Assembly: GCF_050113635.1 (NCBI RefSeq)
Contig: NZ_JBNJLT010000002.1
Coordinates: 411,076 to 475,075, forward strand
Length of the DNA stretch: 64,000 bases
Source: Marinimicrobium sp050113635
GTDB lineage: Bacteria; Pseudomonadota; Gammaproteobacteria; Pseudomonadales; Cellvibrionaceae
Direction: 5' to 3'
The notes under the pieces were generated by a model. It was not told the origin of the DNA and ran no database searches. It saw only the letters and a program-made list of their open reading frames with translations. Below are positions 1 through 8,404 of the stretch, one piece after another (the stretch's first letter is position 1; each line of letters starts with the position of its first letter). The position numbers were made by a program, and so were the translations under genes.

Positions 1-2116
1 CCGCCTGAACCGTCAGAACGACCCCGAAATCGACGCGCTCGCCACCAGCCTGAAAAAGCTCAAAGGCTTCCCTCACACACAGATTGAACGCGTTTTCCAA
101 GAAGGCCATGCCCTCCCGCTGGATCACCTGGCCATTATCCGCCTGGGTCACGACATTACGCCCAGAGGCACGCGCTCCGCCTACCTCTACCCCATTTTCG
201 AGCATGACAAGCCCATTGCCGTCTTCTACATGGAAAGCCGGGATGACCTGCCCGCTCTGGAGCTCAGTGTGCAGGAGCTGGATACGGTCTGGGCGTTCAG
301 CGGTCTGCTGGCCCGCCAGGTCATCGAAATGTGGCGCCATGACGAGCAAAGCGAACGCTATCGTCTGGCCGAGCAGGCACTCTGGGCGAGTGAAACCTAC
401 CTGCACGCCATTCTGCACCATTCACCGGCCCTGATTTCGGTGAAGGATCTGGATGGCAACGTTGTGCTGGCCAGCGAGCATTACAAGCACCTGGAACATG
501 TCGATGAACAGGGCTTCGTCGGCAAAAACGTGTTTGATGTTTATCCCCGGGACATTGCGCAAAAACTGTGGGATATCGACCTGGCCACTCAAGACCGGCA
601 ACAGACGTTCGAAACCGAACTGGAGTTAATGCACAAGGACGGAACGCTGCACACCTATTTAATGGTGAAGTTTCCCCTGCGTAACCCCGACAACGACGTC
701 TTCGGTGTGTGCACCATCTGCACGGACATTTCCGAACGCAAGCTGGCCGAGAATGCCTTGCGGGAACAGCAGTCGCGCCTGAACTACATGGCATTTCACG
801 ACTCGCTCACTGCATTGCCCAATCGCTCGTTGTTCTACGACCGTATTTACCACGGCCTGGCCCGCGCCCAGCGCAGCAACAGTAAGCTCGCTCTGATGCT
901 GCTCGATATCGACCGCTTCAAGAATATCAACGACAGCCTTGGCCACGACTCCGGTGACCTGCTGCTCAAAGCCATCGCCATGCGCCTGAATGATGGCGTC
1001 CGGGATATGGACACCGTGGCACGGCTCGGCGGTGACGAGTTTGTCGTGGTACTCGAAGGCGTACACGATATGGATGACGTGGTGTTCATCGCCAACAAGC
1101 TGCTGGTCACTCTGGCGCGCCCGCTGGAAATCGCCGGGCACGAAATTACCACCACCGTCAGTATCGGCGTGAGCGTCTACCCGGACGATGGCGCCGATGC
1201 CGATGAGTTGTTAAAAAACGCCGATATCGCCATGTACAAGGCCAAGGAAGCGGGTAAAAACAACTGCCAGTTCTACACCAAAGGCATGAGCGCCACCGCC
1301 GTCAATTACCTGCTGCTGGAAAACGATTTGCGCCGCGCGGTGGAGCAAAACCAGCTCACGCTGCACTATCAGCCGCAAGTGGATCTGCGCTCCGGGGAAC
1401 TCATGGGCATCGAAGCGCTGGTGCGGTGGCAACACCCCGAGCGCGGCCTGGTGTCGCCGGCACACTTTATTCCTCTGGCGGAGGAAACTGGCCTGATTGC
1501 GCCCATCGGTGAGTGGGTGCTGCGCGAAGCCTGTCGCCAGCAAAAATGCTGGCTGGATGCGGGCAAACAGGTCGGCCGTATGGCAGTCAACCTCTCACCC
1601 CGTCAGTTCCGGCAGCGTAATTTCCCGGAAAAGGTGGAAACCATTCTGCGGGAAACCGGCTTGCCGGCCCAGTGTCTGGAGCTCGAGATTACCGAAAGCT
1701 GCGCGATGGAACACGCCGGGGAAACCATTAATCAGCTGAAGCAACTGAACCAGATGGGCCTGTTCCTGGCCATCGATGACTTTGGCACGGGCTACTCTTC
1801 CCTTGCGTACCTGAAACGCTTCCCGATTCAAAAGCTGAAAATCGACAGCAGCTTCATCCACGACATTGAAAGCGACCCGAACGATGCCGCCATCGCCAAG
1901 TCGATTATCGGTCTGGCGCATAACATGCAGCTATCCGTCGTCGCCGAAGGCGTGGAAAAACCCGCTCAAGCGGACTGGCTGTGCGACGAAGGCTGTGATC
2001 AGGGACAGGGCTTTTTGTTTTCCAAACCCCTGAGCGCCCGCCAGTTTGAGAGTCGTTTCGTGGGAAAGCATTTCTCTTTTGACGGCAATGTGATCAAGTT
2101 GAACGCGTTGGCCTAG
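1..2116 (+). CDS. GAF-PAS-GGDEF-EAL cyclic-di-GMP signalling protein (5' partial)
   Basis: The reading frame is open to the left edge, so the N-terminus is missing. The first visible ~75 codons (for example SAYLYPIFEHDKPIAVFYME) look like the end of a GAF sensor domain. A PAS domain follows (about 400-760 nt, SPALISVKDLDGN... to TDISERK), then a GGDEF domain beginning at MAFHDSLTALPNRSLF (nt ~788) with an intact RLGGDEF active-site motif at nt ~1022. A C-terminal EAL domain follows, with EALVRW (nt ~1410), EITES, IDDFGTGYSSLAYLK and VVAEGVE, so the phosphodiesterase residues also look intact. Families with this architecture make and/or degrade cyclic di-GMP in response to a signal; which activity dominates cannot be told from sequence. 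The stop is TAG at 2114-2116. There is no transmembrane segment in the visible part, so a cytosolic sensor is likely unless the missing N-terminus anchors it. Confidence 0.93.
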   Translation, partial: RLNRQNDPEIDALATSLKKLKGFPHTQIERVFQEGHALPLDHLAIIRLGHDITPRGTRSAYLYPIFEHDKPIAVFYMESRDDLPALELSVQELDTVWAFSGLLARQVIEMWRHDEQSERYRLAEQALWASETYLHAILHHSPALISVKDLDGNVVLASEHYKHLEHVDEQGFVGKNVFDVYPRDIAQKLWDIDLATQDRQQTFETELELMHKDGTLHTYLMVKFPLRNPDNDVFGVCTICTDISERKLAENALREQQSRLNYMAFHDSLTALPNRSLFYDRIYHGLARAQRSNSKLALMLLDIDRFKNINDSLGHDSGDLLLKAIAMRLNDGVRDMDTVARLGGDEFVVVLEGVHDMDDVVFIANKLLVTLARPLEIAGHEITTTVSIGVSVYPDDGADADELLKNADIAMYKAKEAGKNNCQFYTKGMSATAVNYLLLENDLRRAVEQNQLTLHYQPQVDLRSGELMGIEALVRWQHPERGLVSPAHFIPLAEETGLIAPIGEWVLREACRQQKCWLDAGKQVGRMAVNLSPRQFRQRNFPEKVETILRETGLPAQCLELEITESCAMEHAGETINQLKQLNQMGLFLAIDDFGTGYSSLAYLKRFPIQKLKIDSSFIHDIESDPNDAAIAKSIIGLAHNMQLSVVAEGVEKPAQADWLCDEGCDQGQGFLFSKPLSARQFESRFVGKHFSFDGNVIKLNALA

Positions 2117-2168
2117 CTCTCTTTGGCCCGGAGGAGGGCGGCCGCTCGCTGATAACACCGCTGCCCCA

Positions 2169-3269
2169 TCAGTTTTCCAGAGAATCATCCCAACCGACAA
2201 AAAACGGCTGTTCATCTTCCTGCGCGCTGAACCGCTCATGAAACCCCTGCAGCTCGGACGCCACCTGCCCGGTTTGGCGCTTGAAGCTCGCCAGGTGGTA
2301 CAGCGCCTCACCTTCGTGAACCAGCGGCAAATTCGTCATACCGATCACAATCGCCTCATCCGGTGCCAGCACCTCGGCATCCTTGAAACCCAAAGGATCG
2401 GCGATCAGGCCCAATACGTCGCCCTTTTTCACCCGCGCTCCCAGTTGCACACGAGAGCGCATCACACCACTTAAGGGTGCCCTCACCCAGCGACTGTCAT
2501 CGGCCACCACCGCTTCGGGCACTTTGGCGGGCCGCTTTCGGGCGGGCAGCATTTCCAGTTCACGCATGACGTTGAGAATGCCCCGAGCCCCGGCGCGGAT
2601 GCACAGCTCATCGAAACGCAGCGCCTCACCGGCTTCGTAGAGCAACAACGGAATGCCCATATCCGCGGCCGTTTCGCGCAGAGACCCGTCGCGGAGCTTG
2701 GCATCCAGCACGACGGGAACGCCGAACTGCATGGCCAGCCGTCGGGTTTCCTCCTGGCTCAGGTCGGCGCGAATTTGAGGCAGGTTACTGCGGTGCCTCG
2801 CGCCCGTGTGCAAATCAATACCATGGGTACAGTGTTTGAGAATATCGCGCACGAAGGTGCTCGCCACACGACCCGCCAGAGAACCGCGCTCACTGCCGGG
2901 AAAGCTACGGTTCAAATCACGGCCATCCGGCAGGTAACGCGACTGGCTGAGAAAACCATGCACATTGACCACCGGAATGGCCAGCAAGGTCCCCCGTAAC
3001 TGGCTGAGTTGCTTGTAGTCGAGCAGGCGCCGAATAATATCCACGCCATTCAACTCATCACCATGAATCGCCGCACACACAAACAGGCAAGGGCCCGGAC
3101 GCCGGCCATTAACCACATGCACCGTGAGTTCTACATCCGTGTGGGTATACATGGCCGCTAACGGAATGTCCACGGAGGTACGCTCCCCGGGGGACACGGT
3201 GACTCCGCCAATGGTCAACGTTCGGTTCTTTTCGCGACGGCTTACCGTTCGCTTGTGCTTTGCTTCCAC
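2169..3269 (-). CDS. Succinylglutamate desuccinylase/aspartoacylase (M14-type) family protein
   Basis: 366 aa with a zinc-carboxypeptidase-like fold. HGDELNG supplies the HxxE zinc ligands, DLNRSFPG the substrate-binding Arg/Asn, GIDLHTGA the third His ligand, and LLLYEAGE the probable catalytic Glu. The C-terminal ~100 residues (SGVMRSRVQLGARVKKGDVLG) resemble a biotinyl/lipoyl-like beta domain common in this family. I chose the GTG at 3267-3269, four bases after the rimK stop and behind AGGG; ATGs further upstream would lie inside rimK. It is third in a rimB-rimK-M14 operon. Such deacylases sit next to RimK-type ATP-grasp ligases in many gammaproteobacteria, which suggests trimming or hydrolysis of a glutamylated or acylated product. 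Its substrate is not established. Confidence 0.85.
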   Translation of the reverse strand: MEAKHKRTVSRREKNRTLTIGGVTVSPGERTSVDIPLAAMYTHTDVELTVHVVNGRRPGPCLFVCAAIHGDELNGVDIIRRLLDYKQLSQLRGTLLAIPVVNVHGFLSQSRYLPDGRDLNRSFPGSERGSLAGRVASTFVRDILKHCTHGIDLHTGARHRSNLPQIRADLSQEETRRLAMQFGVPVVLDAKLRDGSLRETAADMGIPLLLYEAGEALRFDELCIRAGARGILNVMRELEMLPARKRPAKVPEAVVADDSRWVRAPLSGVMRSRVQLGARVKKGDVLGLIADPLGFKDAEVLAPDEAIVIGMTNLPLVHEGEALYHLASFKRQTGQVASELQGFHERFSAQEDEQPFFVGWDDSLEN

Positions 3270-3273
3270 AGAC

Positions 3274-4179
3274 CTACCCTTTCCCCTTGGTACGAGTATT
3301 ATGTGGCTTTGCATTTTCCTCAACGAACTGCACAATGGCGGCCGCCACGTCTTTACCCGTCGCGCCCTCAATCCCTTCGAGACCGGGGGAGGAGTTGACT
3401 TCCATCAGCAGCGGTCCCCGGCTTGAGCGCAGCAGGTCCACCCCCGCCACACTGAGCCCCATGGTCTGGGCCGCTTTAACCGCCGTACGACGCTCAGGAG
3501 GAGTGAGCTTGATCAGCTGTGCACTGCCACCACGATGCAGATTGGAGCGGAACTCCCCCTCCATCGCTGTGCGCTGCATGACCGCCACCACTTTGCCACC
3601 AATGACCAGTGCGCGAATGTCGCTGCCTCCGGCCTCCTTGATGAATTCCTGCACCAGAAACTCCGCACGCAGTTCGCGGAACGCTTCAATCACACTCTCG
3701 GCGGCTTTGGCGGTTTCGGCCAGCACCACACCTCGGCCCTGTGTACCTTCACACAGTTTCACCACCAGCGGCGCGCCGCCCACCAGCTTGATGAGGTCTT
3801 TGGTGTTGTGCACATGGTACGCAAAACTGGTCCGGGGCATACCCAGCCCTTTGCGAGAAAATAATTGCATGGCCCTGAGCTTATCGCGCGAGCGACCCAG
3901 CGCCACCGACTCAGTCAGGCAGTACACGCCCATCATCTCGAACTGACGAATGACCGCCAACCCATAATGGGTGACCGATGCACCGATGCGCGGAATCACC
4001 GCGTCGAAACCCTCCAGCTTTTCGCCCCGATACCAAATGCTGGGGTTGGCTGGCGTAATATCCATATAGCATTTCAGGATATCCAGCACATGCACGTCGT
4101 GCCCCCGTTGCTCGGCGGCTTCCACCAGACGACGGGTGGAGTACAGCCGACGATTTCGAGACAGAATGGCAATTTTCAT
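3274..4179 (-). CDS. rimK: RimK-type ATP-grasp alpha-L-glutamate ligase
   Basis: 301 aa, the standard length of RimK, which adds glutamate residues to the C-terminus of ribosomal protein S6 using ATP. The N-terminus (MKIAILSRNRRLYSTRRLVE) and the ATP-grasp core are typical: VVKLCEGTQGRGVVL is the glycine-rich ATP loop, FLVQEFIKEAGGSDIRALV and GVDLLRSSRGPLLMEVNSSPG carry the metal-binding residues. The C-terminus ends with the usual short basic tail. It lies between the RimB-like protease (21-nt gap) and the M14 protein (4-nt gap), so the three are very likely cotranscribed. The family is certain; S6 as the substrate rests on homology. Confidence 0.95.
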   Translation of the reverse strand: MKIAILSRNRRLYSTRRLVEAAEQRGHDVHVLDILKCYMDITPANPSIWYRGEKLEGFDAVIPRIGASVTHYGLAVIRQFEMMGVYCLTESVALGRSRDKLRAMQLFSRKGLGMPRTSFAYHVHNTKDLIKLVGGAPLVVKLCEGTQGRGVVLAETAKAAESVIEAFRELRAEFLVQEFIKEAGGSDIRALVIGGKVVAVMQRTAMEGEFRSNLHRGGSAQLIKLTPPERRTAVKAAQTMGLSVAGVDLLRSSRGPLLMEVNSSPGLEGIEGATGKDVAAAIVQFVEENAKPHNTRTKGKG

Positions 4180-4200
4180 AAAGAGTCCGTCAAATACGCA

Positions 4201-4695
4201 TTAGGAGTGAGAAAGCTCGCTCGGTGGCAAGAACTTCGAACCGCCGAGCACAAAGGACTGGTCGCTATCGACCAGGAAATGGGGCTTGAGGGCACCTCGC
4301 CCGAGCAACATGCGGAAAAGCATATTTTCCCGGTCGGTCAGGGTAACCTCCGCCGAAAAAGCGGTGTTGCCGAGCATCAGGGTGGTGGCGATCACATAGC
4401 GCATTTCCGAGTGACCCCCGGAATCCGTCACGCGCCGCCGGTCGACGACCGGCGCTTCACACTCCACTTGAACGTGCGTGTCTTTCTGGCGCGGGTGCAG
4501 CCCGAAGCGCACCCAGGAGCGCCCCTCGACCTCGAAAGGCTCGACAAAATAGGCATGCAGCGCACTGGTGCGCGCCCCGGTATCAATTTTGGCCTTGATC
4601 TCGATCTGTCCCAAATCCGGCAGCCGCACCCATTCACGCCAGCCGATCATGGTTTTTTCCTGTTGTTCCACGGTTGAATCTACGCTGTTTGCCAC
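4201..4695 (-). CDS. rimB: RimB-like retropepsin-type aspartic protease (PF05618 family)
   Basis: 164 aa with the family signature IGWREWVRLPDLG followed by KAKIDTGARTSALHA, where D-T-G-A matches the retropepsin catalytic motif. The family was once called ATP-dependent zinc protease; in pseudomonads the RimB member works with RimK in modifying the ribosome. It is first gene of the rimB-rimK-M14 operon. The start is ambiguous: GTG at 4693-4695 is preceded by GAGAGG, while an in-frame ATG at 4648-4650 is preceded by AGGA at good spacing and would give a 149-aa protein that starts right at the conserved IGWREW. I kept the longer form. Confidence 0.88.
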   Translation of the reverse strand: MANSVDSTVEQQEKTMIGWREWVRLPDLGQIEIKAKIDTGARTSALHAYFVEPFEVEGRSWVRFGLHPRQKDTHVQVECEAPVVDRRRVTDSGGHSEMRYVIATTLMLGNTAFSAEVTLTDRENMLFRMLLGRGALKPHFLVDSDQSFVLGGSKFLPPSELSHS

Positions 4696-4906
4696 ACATT
4701 GCCTCTCTGTTATTGCCGTCTGTGATTACCGCCTGTCATTACCACCTGCAATTGCGACGTGATACCCACGATCACCAACATTTTAGACGACGGCAAATTT
4801 TTTTTGCTTTGTCATCCCCACCCTCTGTGATAAATAGCGCCAAATGCACTCGGGATCTGTTTGACAGCCTCTGTGCGCATTGTCATTGCTTATGCTGGAG
4901 ATGTCT

Positions 4907-5110
4907 ATGGCCGTTAATATTGATCATTCCGACGACGATTCCGACTTCCTTCCGGAAGAGGCGGAAAACGATGAGGGGCAGCCGAAACTGAGTGGCCGGG
5001 AGGCCAATCAGCACATTTTGGATATGCGTCGCAAGATCGAGGATCGTCTGGAGCGCCGCCGCTTAAAGGACGAGCTGGGATGCGACGACCTCTGGGAACT
5101 GGACGCCTAA
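4907..5110 (+). CDS. PA3496-family small acidic protein (putative envelope integrity)
   Basis: 67 aa. The acidic N-terminal half (DHSDDDSDFLPEEAENDE) is followed by a helical, charged segment DMRRKIEDRLERRRLKDEL, which matches the conserved core of the small PA3496-type proteins of gammaproteobacteria. I chose ATG 4907 because GGAG at 4897-4900 lies six bases upstream; three in-frame start codons further upstream (TTG 4880, ATG 4892, ATG 4901) lack a ribosome-binding site. It is divergent from rimB. The function of the family is poorly known, and the link to envelope integrity comes from the family name only. Confidence 0.7.
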   Translation: MAVNIDHSDDDSDFLPEEAENDEGQPKLSGREANQHILDMRRKIEDRLERRRLKDELGCDDLWELDA

Positions 5111-5122
5111 GTTCCGTCAGTT

Positions 5123-5992
5123 TCAGGCCCCACGCTTGCTCTCCCGGGCGTCACGTTCAGGGACAGGGGCCTGTTCCACCATAGTCGGCAGGGCCTGCAA
5201 GAGCTGTTGTACTTGAGGCGTGAACTCTCGCTCCGTCAGGAAGGTGGCATAGAGGCTGCGGGTAAAGTCTGGAGCGTCCACCACCCGGTGCAAACCGGTA
5301 AGTTCCTGGGGCAACCAGACACAGCCCAGTCCCGCTCTCACCAGGTCAAGCGCGGGTGGCAATTGATCCGTCACCAGGCGCGGCACGTTTTTACCCATTC
5401 GCCGCGCCTGGAACAGGGCAAAAGCCGGCCCCCAATCCACCGAGATATACCCCCGCGCCAGCGCTTCTGAAAAGGTTTCCCGCTCACGGCTGAACAGCTG
5501 CAATGGCACCTGACCCACCTTTCGCCCTTTCAGGTCGGCCTCCCCTGGCAGATCAAACAACAAGACAACGTCCAATTGTCCCGCCCGCAAACGATCCACC
5601 AGCTCATTGGTCTGGCAGGCATCGCAGCGCAGACCGATCTCTGGCAGCATCTCATTCAAACGGCGCGGCCAGCTGGAGAGACAAGACTGCCACAGCGCTG
5701 GCAGCGCTCCCAGGCTTGCCCGCGCCAGTGGCTCCGACTCCTGCGCCAGATCGCGCCGGGCCACGGCCCACCCTTCAAGCAATTGATGGGCATGGGGCAG
5801 CAGCCGCTCTCCTTCCGCTGTCATCTGGATGTTGCCACGCGTGCGATAAAACAAGGAGACGCCCAGGTATTGTTCCAACTGACGTATCCGGGCGCTGACC
5901 GCTGCCGGAGTGATAAACAGCTTATCGGCGGCGCGACCAAAATGACGGGTGTGGGTCACCTCCAAAAACGTTTTCAGCAGCTCAATATCCAC
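5123..5992 (-). CDS. hdfR: LysR-family transcriptional regulator, HdfR-like
   Basis: 289 aa. The N-terminal winged helix-turn-helix (DIELLKTFLEVTHTRHFGRA, then AVSARIRQLEQYLGVSLFYR and TAEGERLLPHA) is close to Escherichia coli HdfR, including the TRHFGRAA stretch. The effector-binding domain is less conserved. I chose GTG at 5990-5992, preceded by AGGGG; the frame stays open further upstream but that 41-residue extension has no LysR counterpart. HdfR in enterobacteria represses flhDC; nothing in this window points to a target, and no divergent partner gene is adjacent. Confidence 0.85.
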   Translation of the reverse strand: MDIELLKTFLEVTHTRHFGRAADKLFITPAAVSARIRQLEQYLGVSLFYRTRGNIQMTAEGERLLPHAHQLLEGWAVARRDLAQESEPLARASLGALPALWQSCLSSWPRRLNEMLPEIGLRCDACQTNELVDRLRAGQLDVVLLFDLPGEADLKGRKVGQVPLQLFSRERETFSEALARGYISVDWGPAFALFQARRMGKNVPRLVTDQLPPALDLVRAGLGCVWLPQELTGLHRVVDAPDFTRSLYATFLTEREFTPQVQQLLQALPTMVEQAPVPERDARESKRGA

Positions 5993-6098
5993 GAGATCCC
6001 CTGCATTCGCTGAGCGCGGACACGTTTGTCCACCTTTGGGGGAATCTAACCGGCCCGTGCCGCGAACGCAAGCACCATTCCACGCAATCACCGGGCAT

Positions 6099-6124
6099 AA
6101 AAAAACCGGGCACAAGGCCCGGTT
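6099..6124 (-). terminator. Rho-independent terminator of the small porin gene
   Basis: CCGGGC (6106-6111), a 5-base loop and GCCCGG (6117-6122) form a perfect 6-bp GC stem. On the minus strand it is followed by a run of seven T. It lies 48 bases after the porin stop codon. Confidence 0.8.
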
Positions 6125-6169
6125 TCAGACGGTGAAACAGTTTTCCGTCGACGAGACAGCGGCACTGTT

Positions 6170-6874
6170 TTAGAAGCGCACCGCCGCACCAATGGTAAAG
6201 GTGTCACCCGCGAAGTCGGAGTCGGTGTAAGCCAGACGGCCACTCACGTACTCGGTGAAAAACTTCTCGGTGCGCAACGTAAACTGGTCATCGCCAAAGT
6301 TATCGGTGGCGGCCGCACCCACGCTCCAGGTACGATCAAAGTAAAAGTCAGCGCCTACAGACACATAATCATCGTAGTCACCATCATAGTACTGACCTTC
6401 CAGGTTGATAAAGTTACCACCGCCCAGGCTGGTCACATACTTGGCCGCAATGTTGGCGTCATAACCATCGTCGGAAAATTCTGTAGTCACCAGCAGGCCA
6501 TCAATCGGCGTCAGACCGAGCGTGGCATAAACCGTGGTGTCGTCGTCATTGCCATAGTCCCAACGGCTGATACGGGCACCAACGTAAAACATGGTGTCGG
6601 GAATATACAGTTCACCGCCAACGGTCAGCGCATCAAAGTCGTCAGCCGCCGCTGCATAAACGTTGGTGGAACGCTCCAGGAAGGCCGCTTCGGCCAATGG
6701 ATGGTTACGGGTTTGAACCGGGTTGAAGTGGAACTCACCGTACATGCCGAAAGCGCCATCGCCATGCTCAACATCGGTGTAGCTTGCACCCACTTCTGCC
6801 TGATAGGGAGCGGCAACGGCAAGCCCGGAGGACGCGGCCAATACAGTGGCCACCGCGAGAGATTTCATTTTCAT
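6170..6874 (-). CDS. Putative small outer-membrane porin (Porin_7-like)
   Basis: 234 aa. The signal peptide (MKMKSLAVATVLAASSGLAVAA, first ~20 residues) is followed by alternating short hydrophobic and aromatic strands rich in Asp, Gly and Tyr (for example YVGARISRWDYG, FINLEGQYYDGDYDDYVSVG), ending in AAVRF with the C-terminal Phe of outer-membrane beta-barrels. Length and pattern fit the Porin_7-type putative porins; the permeated solute is unknown. I chose the ATG at 6872-6874 because AGGAG lies seven bases upstream; a longer reading frame to 6907 has no such signal. The gene is monocistronic, with its own terminator and an unusual upstream region carrying a tandem 15-bp repeat and a leader hairpin. 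Confidence 0.82.
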   Translation of the reverse strand: MKMKSLAVATVLAASSGLAVAAPYQAEVGASYTDVEHGDGAFGMYGEFHFNPVQTRNHPLAEAAFLERSTNVYAAAADDFDALTVGGELYIPDTMFYVGARISRWDYGNDDDTTVYATLGLTPIDGLLVTTEFSDDGYDANIAAKYVTSLGGGNFINLEGQYYDGDYDDYVSVGADFYFDRTWSVGAAATDNFGDDQFTLRTEKFFTEYVSGRLAYTDSDFAGDTFTIGAAVRF

Positions 6875-6910
6875 AAGAGCTCCTTTTACTGACATCAAAA
6901 GTTCCAACAG

Positions 6911-6929
6911 CTGGTGAGGGATTCACCAG
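6911..6929 (-). promoter_or_regulatory. Leader hairpin upstream of the small porin gene
   Basis: CTGGTGA (6911-6917) and TCACCAG (6923-6929) are perfect inverted arms around a 5-base loop, about 40 bases upstream of the porin start codon and so probably within its mRNA leader. It could stabilise the transcript or be an operator; neither is shown. Confidence 0.4.
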
Positions 6930-6952
6930 CCCAAAATTCACTGGCGAGCATT

Positions 6953-6982
6953 CATCACTTCGCCATACATCACTTAGCCATA
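6953..6982. repeat. Tandem 15-bp direct repeat upstream of the porin gene
   Basis: CATCACTTCGCCATA (6953-6967) is followed immediately by CATCACTTAGCCATA (6968-6982); they differ at one position. The unit resumes in part as ATTTCGCCAAG just beyond. The position 80-110 bases upstream of the porin start suggests a regulator-binding array. Confidence 0.6.
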
Positions 6983-7068
6983 ATTTCGCCAAGTCATAGG
7001 GTTACCAAACCATACGACAGGCAAACGACACGTATTTTAACGACCACGAAACAGTTTGTCACAAGCAT

Positions 7069-7087
7069 TGCGCACTTTTGGTGCGCA
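7069..7087 (-). terminator. Possible weak terminator after apaH
   Basis: TGCGCAC and GTGCGCA form a perfect 7-bp stem with a TTTTG loop, 23 bases after the apaH stop. There is no clear T run on the minus strand, so it may only pause transcription or protect the 3' end. Confidence 0.35.
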
Positions 7088-7109
7088 GTTCACAAATACA
7101 TCAACATTT

Positions 7110-7922
7110 TCACAACGAGCAATCGCATTCAAACCGCTGCTGGTCTTCCAGTCGTAGCGCGGTCAATGTGCCGCCCCACACACAACCGGTATCGAGTGCA
7201 AACACATTGGGCACATCCACACGCCCTTCCAGCGCTGCCCAATGGCCAAATAAAATCCGGTGTTCACGAGACTTGCGACCGGGGTGAGCAAACCAGGGAG
7301 CAAAGCCAGCCGGGTGTGTGCCCAAGCCTCCTTTACTGCTCAGGTCCAGTTCGCCATCGGCGGTGCAAAAGCGCATGCGCGTAAAATAATTGGTAATCAG
7401 TCGCAACCGATCCATGCCATAAAGTTTGTGTTTCCACACGCGGGGTTCATTGCCGTACATGTGTGCCAGAAAGTCATCCACCTGTCGACTTTGCAAGACC
7501 GCCTCCACCTCACGAGCATGAGCTTTTGCCCGGTCAAGCGACCACGGTGGCGGTATGCCCGCATGCGTCATTACATAGCCCAGGGACACATCGTGGTGGA
7601 GCAGCGGGCAGTGCCGAAGCCAGTCCATCCACTCGGGGTGTTCGTCGTGCCCGAGAATATCTTCGAGAGTGTCTTTGCTGTTAGGAGCGCGATGGCCTCG
7701 CGCTACCGCCAGCAGGTGCAAATCGTGATTCCCGAGTACAACGATCGTCCTGTGTCGGAGCCGATACAGAAATTCCAGCGTTTCACAGGAACTCGGCCCG
7801 CGATTAATCAGGTCGCCCGCAATCCACAAGTGATCCGCAGCGGGATCAAAGTTCACTTGCTCAAGCAATCGTTTCAGGGGCTCAAGGCAGCCCTGAATAT
7901 CGCCGATGGCGTAAGTACTCAT
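7110..7922 (-). CDS. apaH: Bis(5'-nucleosyl)-tetraphosphatase, symmetrical
   Basis: 270 aa, the usual length. It hydrolyses diadenosine tetraphosphate to two ADP and, in enterobacteria, also removes Np4 caps from mRNA. Metallophosphatase motifs are in order: YAIGDIQGC, AGDLINRGP, VVLGNHD, MTHAGIPP. The ATG at 7920-7922 has GGGAG six bases upstream; an upstream in-frame TTG is less likely. It is last gene of the lptD-surA-pdxA-rsmA-apaG-apaH operon, 24 bases after apaG. Confidence 0.96.
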   Translation of the reverse strand: MSTYAIGDIQGCLEPLKRLLEQVNFDPAADHLWIAGDLINRGPSSCETLEFLYRLRHRTIVVLGNHDLHLLAVARGHRAPNSKDTLEDILGHDEHPEWMDWLRHCPLLHHDVSLGYVMTHAGIPPPWSLDRAKAHAREVEAVLQSRQVDDFLAHMYGNEPRVWKHKLYGMDRLRLITNYFTRMRFCTADGELDLSSKGGLGTHPAGFAPWFAHPGRKSREHRILFGHWAALEGRVDVPNVFALDTGCVWGGTLTALRLEDQQRFECDCSL

Positions 7923-7946
7923 GTTGTCTCCCAACGGTTCACAGCG

Positions 7947-8318
7947 TTAGTGAATGGCGTAGGGCGGCACCAGCGCAAACGGGGGAATGGGCACATCGAA
8001 CACATCGCCATCATCACTTTTCATCTGATAGGTTCCCTCCATAATACCGGTCTCGGTTTCGAGAATCACACCGCTGGTGTACGTGAAACTTTTACCCGGC
8101 GAAAGATAGGGCTGTTCGCCCACGACACCGATGCCGCGCACTTCCTGTTGCTTTTCCTCAGCGTCGAGAATAATCCAGTGTCGGCCAATCAGCTGCGCGG
8201 CTTCCTCGCCATTATTGGCAATGGTAATCGTGTAAGCAAACACAAAGCGACGACTGTCCGGTTGGGACTGCTGTTCAATGTAGGCGGGTTTTACGGACAC
8301 CCGAATGTCTTGGGTCAT
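7947..8318 (-). CDS. apaG: Co2+/Mg2+ efflux protein ApaG (DUF525)
   Basis: 123 aa; ApaG proteins are about 125 aa. The fibronectin-III-like fold is recognised from FAYTITIANNGEEAAQLIGR, HWIILDA, GVVGEQPYLSPGKSFTYTSG and GIMEGTYQM. I chose ATG 8316-8318 (MTQDIRVSVKPAYIE); the frame is open 74 codons further upstream into rsmA but that extension has no counterpart in the family. The molecular role is unsettled despite the efflux name. It sits in the conserved rsmA-apaG-apaH order. Confidence 0.95.
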   Translation of the reverse strand: MTQDIRVSVKPAYIEQQSQPDSRRFVFAYTITIANNGEEAAQLIGRHWIILDAEEKQQEVRGIGVVGEQPYLSPGKSFTYTSGVILETETGIMEGTYQMKSDDGDVFDVPIPPFALVPPYAIH

Positions 8319-8404
8319 GCGCCAATATACTCCAGTTCGACAAAGGCACCGAGTCGAGCTTTCGAAGCCCGCACCGGTGTTTGGGAAAGCGTTCGGAAAT
8401 GGCG

